This document shows, piece after piece, positions 1 to 10,605 of a stretch of 64,000 bases of DNA. Both the position numbers and the translations under genes were made by a program. The notes beneath the pieces are model-generated. The model did no database searches. It had not been told where the DNA came from and worked only from the letters and a program-made list of their open reading frames with translations. Numbering within the stretch: position 1 is the first letter of the stretch; every line of letters starts with the position of its first letter. The DNA is from Pomphorhynchus laevis (Eukaryota > Acanthocephala > Palaeacanthocephala > Echinorhynchida > Pomphorhynchidae), in the NCBI GenBank assembly GCA_012934845.2, contig WNNJ02002372.1:62001-126000 (forward strand), given 5' to 3'.

Positions 1-28
1 AATCAGTTATTTTTAATTTATTGCGATT

Positions 29-246
29 AATTGTGATTGATTACAATCCTTTGAACTTCACGTTCTAGGTAATCGTCCCTGCGGAAGACCAAAGCGCCGT
101 TGGTTAGACTCGATCAACAAAATCTGACATATTTGCAGATTAAAAGAAACAAGGCATACCAACGGGAGGAATGGAAGAAACTGGTCATGGTAGCAGATCC
201 TGCCAAGCAGGACAAATGATGAAGAAGAATTGTGATTGATTACAAT
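29..246 (+). mobile_element. 5'-truncated RTE-like LINE tail with target-site duplication
   Basis: Bases 48-227 encode the extreme C-terminus of a LINE reverse transcriptase: a GRPKRRWLDSI motif, then a WKK-LV-ADPA motif, broken by one frame change near 126. The coding part ends in a GATGAAGAAG tail, as RTE-group LINEs often do. It is flanked by an exact 19-bp direct repeat, AATTGTGATTGATTACAAT, at 29-47 and 228-246, which is a target-site duplication. Only about 180 bp were inserted, so this is a heavily 5'-truncated copy, and the perfect duplication suggests it is young. It lies just downstream, on the minus strand, of a GBF1-like exon, probably in an intron. The clade is tentative because this C-terminal motif is shared by several LINE groups. 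Confidence 0.7.
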
Positions 247-263
247 ATATGCTTATAGACCAG

Positions 264-543
264 AACGTTGCAAATCAGAAAGTATACCTAATATGTTACT
301 GTTTAGCAGTCTGTATATTATCAATAATGCATGAGCAGTAATGCTTGAGCTGATGTGTTCATTTGTGATAATGTCTAAAAACGGCTTGAGAAACTTGTAT
401 ATAATAATTTGATCAAAGAGATCTAAACGTAACAAATCAGTGATTATTTTATATAATGTGCAAAAAGCGAACCAACCGTCGTCGTTTAGGAATATTAATG
501 TGTATTCAAGATCACTTAATTCATTCAATATTGGCTGTATTAT
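264..543 (-). CDS. GBF1: GBF1-like ARF-GEF, N-terminal exon (partial)
   Basis: The minus frame gives about 90 residues. A stretch with FLKPFLDIITNEH followed by SITAHALLIIYRLLNS matches the conserved N-terminal segment of GBF1/GNOM-type Sec7 ARF guanine-nucleotide exchange factors (FLxPFLEVIRSEDT, then ITGLALxSVNKFL). These proteins load Arf1 with GTP at the cis-Golgi for COPI recruitment. The frame has no ATG. It is preceded by TCTAATTTAG, a plausible 3' splice site at 544-545, and a GT lies near 264, so I read it as an internal exon. The rest of the gene, including the Sec7 domain, would lie to the left outside the window. A decayed gene copy is the main alternative. The family match is by motif memory only, hence moderate confidence. 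Confidence 0.45.
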
Positions 544-960
544 CTAAATTAGACGATTGACAGATTTCATAATTAAACACAAAATATCAATTTAAAGTCA
601 AATGGAAATGCAACTAACGCTTACACTATGATGATGATAATAGTGATAGTTCGATATCTTCGTAGAATACATAAATTGAGTAATCATTGATCGAACGTGC
701 TGAATTAGCACTGTTGCAATGGATGTGGTAGATCGGTATTCCTAAGAAGAAAAAACAAATGTAAAAAACTTTTCAGATTAGTTACAAAACAAATTACCTG
801 CTGCATCGTCACGAGATAGCGATAGTGAGATTACTATAAAGGAACAACAAGAATAATGATGATTTTACTAATTAACCGCTCTGCAATGCTACTGTGTGAC
901 AGAACAATACATCAATCGTACAGTATCTGAAAAAAGTGAAAATTTAAGAAAACAGTCAAT
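544..960 (-). other. Candidate short spliced exons upstream of the GBF1-like exon
   Basis: Three minus-strand blocks are separated by introns with good GT-AG ends. The blocks are 926-877, 833-798 and 741 downward. The introns are 876-834 (43 nt, ending TTTATAG) and 797-742 (56 nt, starting GTAATT and ending TTCTTCTTAG). A TTTTTTCAG acceptor precedes the first block. One frame stays open across all three blocks, to a stop at about 626. I do not recognise the protein. It may be 5' untranslated or leader exons of the GBF1-like gene, or chance. Confidence 0.25.
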
Positions 961-1130
961 TTAGTAGAAAAACCACACACGTATTTAAGAAATAGACAAA
1001 TTAAACAAAATCCACAATACTAAATCAAAGGTTTTTGTTTCAAAAATATACTTGGTATGTTTATCACACTCTGGTAGTTTATCATTAATTACCATCTATT
1101 AAAATTATAGCAACGATAAAAGACGGTCAC

Positions 1131-1340
1131 TCAATCAACAATTTAAACCAAATTAGAGAAACAGATCAGCTAACAGAGTCTACGTATTTTATAATATACA
1201 AAAAATGTAAAATTTTATACAACAATGTAATATACATAAATGCAATTACGGTAACTCAAGCAACAATTTAAACAAAATTAGAGAAACAGGTCAGCTAACA
1301 GAATCTACGTATTTTATAATATACATAAATGCAAAAATGT
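1131..1340. repeat. Tandem pair (period 125 bp) carrying a YIDD-element terminal motif
   Basis: Two diverged copies of about 85 bp begin near 1135 and 1260. Each contains a CAGCTAACAGARTCTACGTA motif followed by TTTTATAATATA. The same motif marks the outer 3' edge of the YIDD reverse-transcriptase elements at 12434, 13960, 24483 and 25780, so these are probably terminal remnants of that family. The rest of 960-1440 is AT-rich and shows no gene. Confidence 0.55.
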
Positions 1341-1439
1341 AAATATCATAATATAAAGATTTCCAGCAATTTGGATATTTTAAAGGTCGAAACATTTATT
1401 GCAAAATGTTCTTTTCCGCTTTAAATACTTCTCCCAATA

Positions 1440-2865
1440 AAATGTTCTCTTCTCTTTGAAAACTTCCCTCCCAGAGCTATTCCACCTTATTCCCGGTTCG
1501 TATGATGAAGTTTCTTCGGTTCTTCTGTCATTACCTAATAAAACATCTGCTTCTAGCCCAATTCCCAATCACTTCATTAAAAATATCTGCTCCTCTATCT
1601 TACCCTTCTTAACCACATTGTTCAACTTGTCTATCCGTAGCCGCATATCTCCTTCCTACTGGAAATGCGCCACTGTTCGTCCTATCTTTAAAAAGCAATC
1701 TATCGACACTTCACTACAATCTCTGTACCGTCATATCTCACTTCTCCCAACCCTCTCTAAACTCCTTGAGCGTCTTGTTCTCAAAGAAGTTGAAGCATAT
1801 ATATTTTCCTCCGGCTTGTTTCCTCCCTTTCAAGCTGCTTTTCGATCTAATCACTCTACTGAAATTGCATGTCTGAAAGTTTATAACGACTTACTCATCA
1901 CGCGCGACCAAAAATTATGTAGTGTACAAGTTTTTCTTGATCTCTAATCTTTTGACATCGTCGATCACTCGATTCTTCTCAATCGTCTTCGTCGTAATTA
2001 TAGCTTCTCTTTACCCACTGAAACTTGGTTTTCTTTATATCTATCAAACCGTACTTTTCGCGTTTGTTCTAACACTTCTCTTTCCAACCTTCTTCCATCC
2101 CGTTCGGTGTTCCACAAGGATCCGTATTACGCCTTTTGCTTTTCTATCTTCTTTTCGATGATTTATATTCCATTTATCATACATTTAACTTCCATGTTAT
2201 GCAATATACTGATGACATTATCATCTATGCTCATGCATCTGAATATCGTATTCATGATCTTAGTGTTTCTGCTTCCAACTGTCTTGCATTAATTTTCAGT
2301 CATCTTTCTTCTCTTCGTCTTACTTCAAATCCAAAATCCCAAAGGCTACTGCCTTAGCCTTTTCGCCAATTCTCCAAAATCCATCATCCTACCCCTACAA
2401 CGAATAATCAACACCGCCGTTCGAGTGCTCTTTCGTCTTCGTCGCTTCGACCACACATCCACATATTTTGCCCAACTCTCCTGGCCCACCATCCACATCC
2501 GCATCAAACTCCGCCTTCTTCTCGTTACTTTTCGTCTCATCGCTGTCGGCTCCCCATCGTTCATCAACCTTCCTTTCTTAGACGATACTCGCCCCACCTC
2601 GCTATCGCTTCGTTCCTGTCATACCCTCTTACTCCACGTTCCTAATTACTCCAACAACTACGGTCTCCGATCCTTCCTCGTCGCCGTCTCACTCGCTTGG
2701 AATCAACTCCCTCTAGACGTTCGCCGCGCTCCCTCATTTATCACATTCAAACACCACTTCCGTTCACACCTTCTCGACACCTGATTCACAGTCTTGTTTT
2801 GTTGTGGTCATGTAAGCGTGCGCTGGCACGCATTTGCCACGTTAAAATAAATCTTTTTTTTAATA
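1440..2865 (+). mobile_element. L2-type LINE, 3' half, with internal deletion
   Basis: The plus strand encodes ORF2 reverse transcriptase from the LPNKTSASSPIP box (1456-1947) through FLDL (motif A region), a VPQGSVL-like box spread over shifted frames near 2100, YTDDIIIYAH (about 2205) and the C-terminal segment from 2425 to 2784 that ends RSHLLDT. There are at least three frame changes, and an internal deletion near 2345 joins the post-palm region to the C-terminal segment. The 3' UTR (2785-2865) contains a stem-loop, GCGTGC-GCTG-GCACGC, within GTGG...CCAC, followed by AATAAATC and a T-run. The closest kin is the minus-strand copy at 46.0-47.3 kb. The 5' half, including the endonuclease, is missing. 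Confidence 0.8.
2804..2860 (+). promoter_or_regulatory. L2 3'-tail hairpin
   Basis: An outer GTGG/CCAC pair (2804-2807, 2837-2840) encloses a 6-bp GCGTGC/GCACGC stem. Equivalent hairpins occur in the minus-strand L2 copies near 46025-46065 and 63460-63500. Their loops vary but the GCGT/ACGC stem is kept. LINE reverse transcriptases of this group are known to recognise 3'-end structure, so this is the likely template-recognition element (inference). Confidence 0.55.
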
Positions 2866-3350
2866 AATCAAAAATAATGTGGATCCTTCCTCGACGCACC
2901 GGCTTAGAACCTCCCTCCGTATCTTGATATTCTGCAATTCTTCCTATACTTGACAATCTCGTTTTCTTAGGCTTCCATTTCGACAACAGACTTTCATTTA
3001 AATCTTTCGTTAGAGATAAAGTACGTTCATCTACCTTGATTCTCCGCAACAACCGTCAAATTCGTAGATTGATCGATTTCCCTTCATGTATGAATCACAT
3101 ATCTTCTCTCTTTTTCTCAAGACTTGATTACTGTCTGAGTCTATTTTCCAGCTCATCTAAATCCAGTATTTCCCTACAAAGCAGCCGTTCGAATTCTCCT
3201 GACTCAATTGTTTGATAATACATCCAAACATCTTGCTTTTCTTGAGTTGCCTAATATTTATTGCAGCGTTCAAATTCGTCTTTTTCTCATTGCTTTCAGC
3301 CTTGTAACTTTCCATACTATTTCATTTCTCAACCTTCCTTTTCTCGACAA
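2866..3350 (+). mobile_element. L2-type LINE fragment (RT C-terminal part)
   Basis: A second plus-strand L2 copy starts directly after the T-run of the previous one. It covers the KSKIMWILPRR segment, the VFLGFHFD motif (about 2963) and on through the FLNLPFLDNS region at 3330-3350, with several frame breaks. It lacks the true 3' end. At its right edge it is joined to an L2 copy of opposite orientation through a perfect palindrome. Confidence 0.7.
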
Positions 3351-3385
3351 TTCCTAACCACATTGTTGAACAATGTGGTTAGGAA
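3351..3385. repeat. 35-nt perfect palindrome at an inverted L2 junction
   Basis: TTCCTAACCACATTGTT and its reverse complement flank a single central base. The left side is a plus-strand L2 C-terminal fragment, and the right side is a minus-strand L2 copy that stops at the TTLFN codons of the RT. The palindrome sits exactly at the switch in strand. Confidence 0.85.
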
Positions 3386-4852
3386 GGGTGAGATAGAGGA
3401 GCAGATATTTTTAAGTAAGTGAGTTGGAATTGGGTCAGAAGGAGAGGTTTTATTAGGTAATGACAGCAGAACCGAAGAAACTTCATCAGACGAAACGGGA
3501 AGAAGGTGGAATAGTTCTGGGAGGGAAGTATTTAAAGAGAAGAGTGGGTACAAGGGGGCTACGGGTTGTAGGGAAAGTAAATTAGATAGCTTAGTTTGTA
3601 GATAAGAAGAAAATTCATCAGGATTTATATTACAAGAAGTAGATGATCGTGAAAGAATTGAGTTTAAGATTTTCCAATGAGATTTAGAGTTGGACGATGA
3701 CTCGAGTTGATTTCGCCAAAAGATAGTACGTTTAGTACGTATAAGAATAAGATGTGAACGGCGTAGAGAAAAGTAGGAATCACGGAGATTTGGAGGGAGT
3801 GAGTTGGGAGAACGTTTAAGAAAGCGATTATACACACGAAAAGAGTGACGGAGTCGACGCTTAGAAAGACTACAGTCAGAATCGAACCAGGGAGCATGGC
3901 GCAAGCGCTGAGAGCGTCGGAGTCGACTAGGCAGAAGTTTATTGATGATAGACATAAGTTCAGAATCAAACAGAATGCAGAGATCATCGGGAGAGAGATA
4001 GTTAAGAGGAAGTGAAAAGAGTGAAGAATTGAGTAAGGCTGTGCAGAGAATAGGGATATCGAGAAGTTTCCAGGGTCGACTTGGTGTGGATATTGGTGGA
4101 GGCGGAGAAGGAGGATGGGGACGAGTAAGAGTAAGAGTGACAAGGAAATGATCGGACAAACCGGGATCAGTAATTGACAAGGAAGTATAGTCATTAAAGC
4201 AGATAGGGACAGCAATAATGTCGAGAGCACCGCCGAGAATATGAGTTGGGCTTGTTGAAAGTAATTTATAGTTAAAATCAGAAAAAAGATTAGTCAAGGT
4301 GATAGAGTCAGAGTCAGCCGGGCGATCAAGACGAATGTTAAAGTCACCGAGAACAAAAGAAGGAGTATAAGACAATGAACAGTGAGACATAAGATCTGCA
4401 AGGTCGTTAAAGAAAATACGTGAGGGGGCAACTGAACCTGGACGGTATACAATCACAAGTTCCAGATGGAAAGGAGTTGATAATCTGCATATGAGTAATT
4501 CGAACGATGTGTAACGGATGTTAACGTTAATTTTACGTAAAGACATTGGGTGGCGAGCAATGGCAACTATACCGCCATGGTTAAAAGCAGTAGATGTATG
4601 AGAAGCAATTGGACGAGCTGATTCAACTAAAGAACAACCAGAGCGACATAGACGACGAATAGCAAGATCGTATGAGTCACAATGCCAGGATTCGGTAATG
4701 CAGAGAATATCGATAGATAATTGATCGAAGATATCAAGGAGCATATCAGCTTTATGAAGAATGGAGCGAGTGTTGAATAGACTAAGACGAAAAGAATGCT
4801 CAGGGGCGAGATCGACTAGCGAAGAAGACGAGGGGGAAAGATGGGACGCCAT
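3386..4852 (-). CDS. L2-type LINE ORF2: AP endonuclease and RT start
   Basis: It opens with ATG at 4852 and runs about 490 codons without a break up to the junction palindrome. Residues 20-235 form an apurinic-type endonuclease: LSLFNTRSI near the start, ITESWH (the catalytic Glu), VIVYRPGS, LGDFNIRLD (the Asp/Asn pair) and GLSDHFLV (the Asp-His pair). A linker with a WxSxxxxSKRRLR segment follows. The RT begins at SLPNKTSPSDPIPTHLLK near residue 465. The RT palm is missing because the copy ends at the inversion, so it cannot be autonomous. The endonuclease itself looks intact. The SPSDPIPT box is typical of L2/CR1-group elements. Confidence 0.8.
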
Positions 4853-5690
4853 CGAATTTTTAGCCTTGTGTGTACAACGTGAAAATTTCCATTGATTTGA
4901 CGTATAGATAAGGATGACTCGCCGTTTGTTTCACGTCGATGTTTCTCAATGCGAGCTAAATTGAGCTGGGCAATATCAGAAGGGGAGCGGTCAGGAAAGA
5001 TACGACAAGTAGACGAAGTGGTAAGAAGTTTTAAACGTTGGGAAAGTACCAAGGATGCACGTGAACTATGTCGGAAAACGATTTTTAGGAGTGGAGGACT
5101 GATATGATTGGATTTAGTGGATTTGTTTAAACGGATCAAAGATACAGGAGCGATATTATTGAAGAGGAATGGATTATTATCAGGAAGAATGGTTGCTAGG
5201 ATAGACCTGAAAGCAGATACATCATCAAGGCGACATTGAGGAGAAGCAGATTCGGAAACCTTTAAATTAGATATGATAATGCATCGATCGCGCGAAGGAA
5301 AACGATAACGTAGTGGTGGACGGACAGACCTGGTAGCAGTAGAGGCAGAAAAGCAGATAAACGTGGGAATGACAGGGGTGCTAAGTGAAGATTTAAGATA
5401 GTTTGGAGCATGTGTGACAGGAGTGGAGTGTTGAATCGGTTGATCGGAGATGTTACTGGAGATGATTTTGACGGAAGGATGTAAATTATTGATAGGTGAT
5501 ACGGTTGGAGCATGTGTGACAGAAGTGGATTGTTGAATAGGTTGAACGGCGATGTTACTGGAGATAATTTTGACAGAAGGATGTAAATTATTGAGAAGTG
5601 ATACGATAGAGGTAGAGTAAGGAGTACGTGAAGAGAAGAAAGAAGTATGAGATGTATTTCTGAGTTCCGTTCCATATTAGCTTGATTTTG
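4816..5690 (-). CDS. L2-type LINE ORF1 (Ser/Pro-rich, RRM-like C-terminus)
   Basis: One minus frame is open from about 5690 to the stop at 4816, some 285 codons. The only upstream ATG (5675) lies in another frame, so the start is probably damaged by a small indel. The N-terminal half is Ser/Thr/Pro-rich and holds two tandem 34-residue repeats (period 102 bp, around 5440-5600) with a shared SVKIISSNI core. The C-terminal 110 residues (PLLKIVF, CRIFPDRSPSD, NGNFHVVHTRLKIRW) resemble the RNA-binding ORF1 C-domain of L2/CR1 elements. The product would coat LINE RNA. It overlaps the ORF2 start by 37 nt. Confidence 0.6.
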
Positions 5691-5699
5691 TAAGTTGTT

Positions 5700-6560
5700 T
5701 GAAGCACCGATGGTAAATTTTTTTACGCACTAATTATTTTGTATGTTGAAATTCACAATTTTGACTAAAGTTATTAAGTTACAGCAACATGTTTTAAAGC
5801 AGTTTCGATATCTTGACGGCATTTCGAAAGTGTAATGCCGCTGGAAATGTGGAATGCAAAAATATTTCGACACAAATCAAAAGTTCACACAAACTTTTTA
5901 TTTCTGTAAAATCTTGACATCATTTTTCTGGTCGGTGTTAATTTATTTAGGTAACTAGAAAATCACTAAGAAAATATTTGCCTGTCATATTTTATGCAAT
6001 GTAATAAAGTAGGAAACAATTTTATCGAAAGCAATTTGAGCAATGTTAATCTTCTTGTTATGGTTTTGTATGTTGCCTTCGTTGTAGTTGAACAGTACGA
6101 AATGCTAAGTGTCGCTGTGATTTAAGAAACACGTGAATTCAATAAATAAAGAATTTCTTGATTACTCGTCAATTTTACGGTATTCGAATATAGTTTACCG
6201 TTAAATTTGTACATCTACCGTACAGATCAAGTTCATTTTACATTTGCTTTAACCACATAGTCTACTTAATGCCATCAAACCTACGTAAATAAATCGGTTT
6301 AACATTCTTTTAGTGAACGCTGTTTTTTAGGAAAGTATATTTTACAAAAGTTTTGTTCTTATTTTCACGCCGTCATCTTTCGAAATATGAATTGTTCGAA
6401 ATTTATCGTATTTTAGCTTCTAATAAAACCGCATTTTAGCTTCTAATGAAACCGCATTTTAACTTCTAATATAATGGAGACTCCAAACATTCGAATTTTA
6501 ATTTAACTTGATTGAATCTTTGAGCTGAAATTCTTCTGGTCGTGGCACGACATTATCCTC
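5700..6560. other. AT-rich stretch without recognisable gene
   Basis: No coding frame with recognisable similarity was seen. A short phrase, TTCTAATRAAACCGCATTTTA, is repeated two to three times near 6417-6470. Confidence 0.6.
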
Positions 6561-6837
6561 ACATGTATTGTTCATATTCTTGATACAGCTACTAATCAGC
6601 CTAGATGGGTCTCATCATCTCCTGACACATACCTACATTTCTCAACTAATACCTGTAATATTTTCTTTTCTAATTATATCAAAACTTATCTCCATATTTT
6701 GCACTAATTATGTGAAATCGGATTTATTTAATCCTTCGACAACTAAAATATACAATACGATACGGCTGCTAAGGAACATGAAGGAAACATCGTGATAGAA
6801 CGTAATCACAAATCGAACAAACGCATAGCTTCGCGAT

Positions 6838-7424
6838 TCAAGAGAAGTTTTTTAGACGCCGTGTTCTGGTATAACTTGCCAGAAACGTGTGAAACGGATA
6901 ATAATATTTCATCAGCATACATATTTCAATATGAATGGCGTCATTTATGTGCATTGAAATAACCAAGCACGTAATTATGATGTTGGACAAAAGCTTTCGG
7001 TAAAGCTGGCAATGTACGGTGCACTCCATTGTGGATTCGAGATACGATAACAGGGATAGTGTTGAAAAACTCAATGGAAATAGACAGAATTGTGATACGA
7101 ATTTCATATCTTTTGCCAGTGCAAACACGATCGTCTTTTCCGCTTAGGAAGTCAATGTGCAGAAAACGGTCGAAAACGAAAATAGTGTTATTGAATTTAA
7201 GTCTAAAAACGGGGAGGGAGACATTGCCAGCAAATCTTGTAATGAACGATCGCCTACAACTGACTGCTGGCCGAGTAGGGTTCGAAGAAGACCTGCATAT
7301 CTGGCCGATTACCGTTGCAACAAAAAATGAGATCAAGATGGAATGTATGCAATTTTTCTCACCGATCGATGATAAAAGCGATATAGTTTTCCGAATTTGC
7401 AGTGATGTAGGGTCCTCACAGTAA
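6838..7424. other. Region with overlapping open frames, unassigned
   Basis: Both strands are open here: 131 codons at 7029-7424 on plus, and 131 codons at 7336-6941 on minus. Neither has a motif I can name. On the plus strand, 6840-6962 reads FWYNLPETCE, which resembles the WNxLP box near the C-terminus of CR1/L2 reverse transcriptases, so part may be LINE debris. Composition is less AT-rich than the surroundings. Confidence 0.25.
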
Positions 7425-7604
7425 AAGAGTGACCTCGGTTAGTAGTTCGCTAGCTTCTCTGAATACAGTCGACCGGTAATCCGTCACGTTCGAATAACAT
7501 ATCCCTAAAACATAAAATATCAAGATATACTATACTCGGACGAAATTTCTTATGTCCTAAGTGCATGTGGCAGCACTTGGGTATATTTAACATGAGTCCT
7601 GCCT

Positions 7605-8470
7605 CATTACTCACCTAACAATATTGTTTAAATCTTTCTGAAGCAGAAAACAGTCATAATACGATTGAATGCACCGCCATAACTTGAGGTCATCCGCAAA
7701 CGCTAGGATATTGCATTTCAGTCTTAATAACAGATCCTGAAGGAAAATGTTGAACAGTAAAGGGCCGAGAACCGTACCTTGAGGCACTCCGGCACAAACA
7801 TGACGTTGTGAAGAAACACTACTGCCTAGCCTCACTTGATATGACCGACCCTTCAAGAACGAACTAATCCAACTAACTACATGGGGATCGATACCGTATT
7901 TAGCCGAAACCACTAGCAGAGGATCATGTGGTACTCGTAAAAATTACATGGACCCCACACCCATCCGCTACTAAATCCGTCTAATTTTCACGAGCCATAA
8001 GTAAATTACTGAGACATTAATGACCAGTGCGAAATCCATGTTGAGAAGGGTGCAGAAGTTTAAATCTATCTATATAAGAAGTTATGTATTTATGCACGAA
8101 CCTTTCAAGACATTTACATACAACGCTTATCAGACTTACAGGGCGATAATTGGACGGGTCTTCTCTGTTTCCTTTTTTGTATATCGGAGTAATGTGAGAT
8201 CGCTTCCACCGATCAGTGATGCATGATGTACATAGAGACATGTTAAACATCTCTGATAGAGGGAATGCTAGCAGGTCATGAAGTTTTTAAAGAATAATAG
8301 GATGAATATCGTCCGGCCCAGCCGAAGTGTAACAAGATAATTTACGCAATTCCCGTGATACCTCTGCTGGGGAAATTAGTGGCATATGAAAGACGAATGT
8401 CTCGGGAATTTGCGCTGGACGAAAGTCTGTAATTGGAGTGGGACAAATAAGATCGAAGGCTTCACTTATT
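7605..8470 (-). mobile_element. CR1-type LINE RT fragment
   Basis: Minus-strand reverse transcriptase pieces follow in order. A SAGPDDIHP-like box lies near 8320. At 8250-8017 there is a fingers segment with WKRSHITPIYKKG and NYRPVSLISVVCK, ending in HPSQHGF. The motif A region is decayed. The palm at 7913-7611 has GVPQGTVLGPLLF and LAFADDLKLW. At least three frame changes or stops interrupt it. Endonuclease and C-terminus are absent. The FADDLK spacing matches the other CR1-type copies in the window. Confidence 0.8.
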
Positions 8471-8862
8471 TAAGTGAACCTCATATAAGTGAGCATATAT
8501 AATAAGCTCACTTATTTTTATAATTACAGCATTATCAATTTTTTCGAAAAGTTTTCAAAGTTGCCTCATCACATAATTGCAGTGTGTTATTAATTGTCTT
8601 TTTCTTCACGGTTTGTCTATACGTTTTTATGCGCACGCGTCTTGTATGGTTTTTAAATCTTCAAAAAGTTGAAAAAAATACGACTTTCCCTTCAACAAAA
8701 ATACTAAATGTACGGTGAGTCGCTATTTACACAGCAAACTTTTTATGAAACTATTAATGAAAACTGTCAACAAGATATTAATTCTTAACGGGATCGTACG
8801 AAAGACGAGTACTGTAATACGAGTAATTACAAAAGAGTAAGTACGAAAGACCAGTAATTTTG

Positions 8863-9012
8863 TCAAATGATAAAAATTTAACTCCTGCCGAAACTAAGAA
8901 GCACTTTTTAAGTCGCCTAAATGCGAGTAATAAAAATTTGTCAACTCGGAATTTCCAGGTTGTGCAGAGGAGAGCTTCTCTGCATCGGCAAAGATTCTCA
9001 CCAGAAATACTT
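8863..9012 (+). mobile_element. CR1-type ORF1 fragment
   Basis: An open plus frame reads LTPAETKKHFLSRL and then NLSTRNFQVVQRR. This corresponds to DPADRTR...NLTIQNFQVVRRR at the end of ORF1 in the minus-strand CR1-type element at 55.7-56.5 kb. It is an isolated scrap of ORF1. A 72-bp-spaced repeat of GAGCTTTCCTACAGCGTATA follows at 9014 and 9086. Confidence 0.6.
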
Positions 9013-9119
9013 AGAGCTTTCCTACAGCGTATACCTTGCCAGTGATAGCATGCAATCTTCGTAATACCGGCACTTGAGGTGGTTTGAGCTTTCCTACAGC
9101 GTATACTTTACACGTGATA

Positions 9120-9770
9120 TCAGACAATCCAAGAATGTCGGCATCTGCTTAGATAACATTGTAGCACATTAATCTTGTCTTTGGTTAGCTCTTAACGAAA
9201 ATTTAAGTCATTTAATTATTATAAGCGTGTATTAGATTCAGTTCATGTTTTGTTACTACGTATGACCAGTCATACTATGTGTGACAACAAACTTCAACAA
9301 CAATATACGCGTTTCGCTCTAACGGGGCTCAGTACCGTGACTTCAATAATCATCCATAGGCACCTTAACACACGCTTAAACAGTGTTTAAGCTCATAAAA
9401 CAGAACTACCCTTAATCTGAATCATCCGGAAGAATTTAGCATGATCTCTATGACTGGCAGTGCGTATTGCAGTTTAACCATGCATCAGGCACTAAATTCC
9501 TTTTATTAGAAAGGCTGTTTACATCAATATACTCTACATAATACAGTACTTACTTATATATTGATGTACTTACATCAATATATAATATTTTTACATCAAA
9601 TGCTGCAATACGTCTTTAAACTAGTAATACTAGTTTCGGTGTTTATTACCCTTTTTCAGTTTTTACAATAACCATTAAGTCACACTACGGGTTTACAGAA
9701 ATACGAAAGAACTCAGCCTGGAACAAATAGCAACTGAGACTGGATCAACTGAGCATGGATCAAATGAGAA
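9120..9770. other. No gene recognised
   Basis: AT-rich sequence without a supported gene. A short repeat of TACATCAATATA appears around 9520-9600. Confidence 0.5.
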
Positions 9771-9779
9771 CTGAGACTG

Positions 9780-10240
9780 CTAGACTGTCATGCAGTCTAG
9801 CAATCTCACCGAAATACTTGATATTACATTTCTTGCATTCTAGTAGATATACTGTCCCTTTGCTCTTTAAGTTAGTTGATCGACGTATTGCATTTTCTAC
9901 AACCGTTCTCGTTCTCGTAAATTTATTTGTCACCTCTATGTATTGACATGTCAGGCATCTTTTGTCGTTAGATTGCTAACACTAATATATTTATCTCTCG
10001 CTCTGTTTAAAATGCTGATCTGATAAGTGTTCGTTTAATTTTAGATGCTATTGAATATACTTGTATTACGGGTTGTAATTGAGTCCTTCGTAACTTTTCT
10101 AAATTATCTAAACGCGTTTTTACAATCCTTGTAAAATTTATACACAACAAGGTGCAATTAAAATGTAATCCGTTTTTGCTCTTGTGAAGCATCTTCACCT
10201 CTAACATGTGAATGCAATAATTGTTTACGTTTCATTCTGA
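9780..10240 (-). mobile_element. Penelope-like element remnant: GIY-YIG endonuclease end
   Basis: The minus strand from about 10207 reads VIQVYSIASKIKRTLIRSAF, the conserved linker before the endonuclease in Penelope-type retroelements. It is followed near 9970-9810 by KRCLTCQYIE, then GTVYLLECKKCNIKYFGE. That is the CxxC...YLLxCxxCxxxYxGE signature of the GIY-YIG domain. It is a degraded C-terminal fragment, broken in a few places. The RT core is not attached here. Its family link to the YIDD elements at 12-15 kb is an inference. Confidence 0.65.
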
Positions 10241-10384
10241 ATGCTCTTTCTATGTCTTTTTGAACGAGAAACAAGTGCTTAATTTAGGATTAGACTATGC
10301 CGTTCAGCCACGTTAATTTAATTGTTTGAAATTTATATCATCTATGAAAATGTTGGTCGTAAAAGCATTGACGAAAAATATACC

Positions 10385-10560
10385 TGATCGAGCAAATCAA
10401 AGAAAATATTAAAATATCTTGAGATAAAGCCAAATTATAAACCTCAGAGCATTCTAACAAAAAAAGAAAATTTCTATGCTAAATAAGTTGAAAAAAGATA
10501 AAACTATCATTATTAAAAGGACTGATAAAAGTAAAGAAGGGTACTATGGGACACACAGAA
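10385..10560 (+). mobile_element. Penelope-like RT N-terminal fragment
   Basis: The plus strand reads LNKLKKDKTIIIKRTDKSKEG. This corresponds to the LxxLxxDxxIxIxKADKGG box that opens the RT of Penelope-type and related elements. Only this small piece is recognisable. It lies just ahead of the terminal hairpin region at 10639-10760. Confidence 0.5.
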
Positions 10561-10605
10561 CTTCGTTCCGGAAGTAATGTGACGCCTAACGATATGTATA
10601 AAGTT

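Larger units (their letters stand above)
3362..5690 (-). mobile_element. L2-type LINE, 5' half (ORF1 plus endonuclease)
   Basis: In minus orientation this copy carries ORF1 (about 5690-4816), then ORF2 (4852 onward) with a full endonuclease and the start of the RT. It ends at the palindrome at 3351-3385, where the RT would continue. It is the only copy in the window showing the 5' half of this family. The two ORFs overlap by 37 nt. The 3' half is absent rather than nearby in the same orientation. Confidence 0.8.

Noticed and set aside
2866-5690. Twin priming as the cause of the L2 inversion
   Set aside because: Twin priming places the inverted 5' segment before the forward 3' segment; here the order is the reverse.
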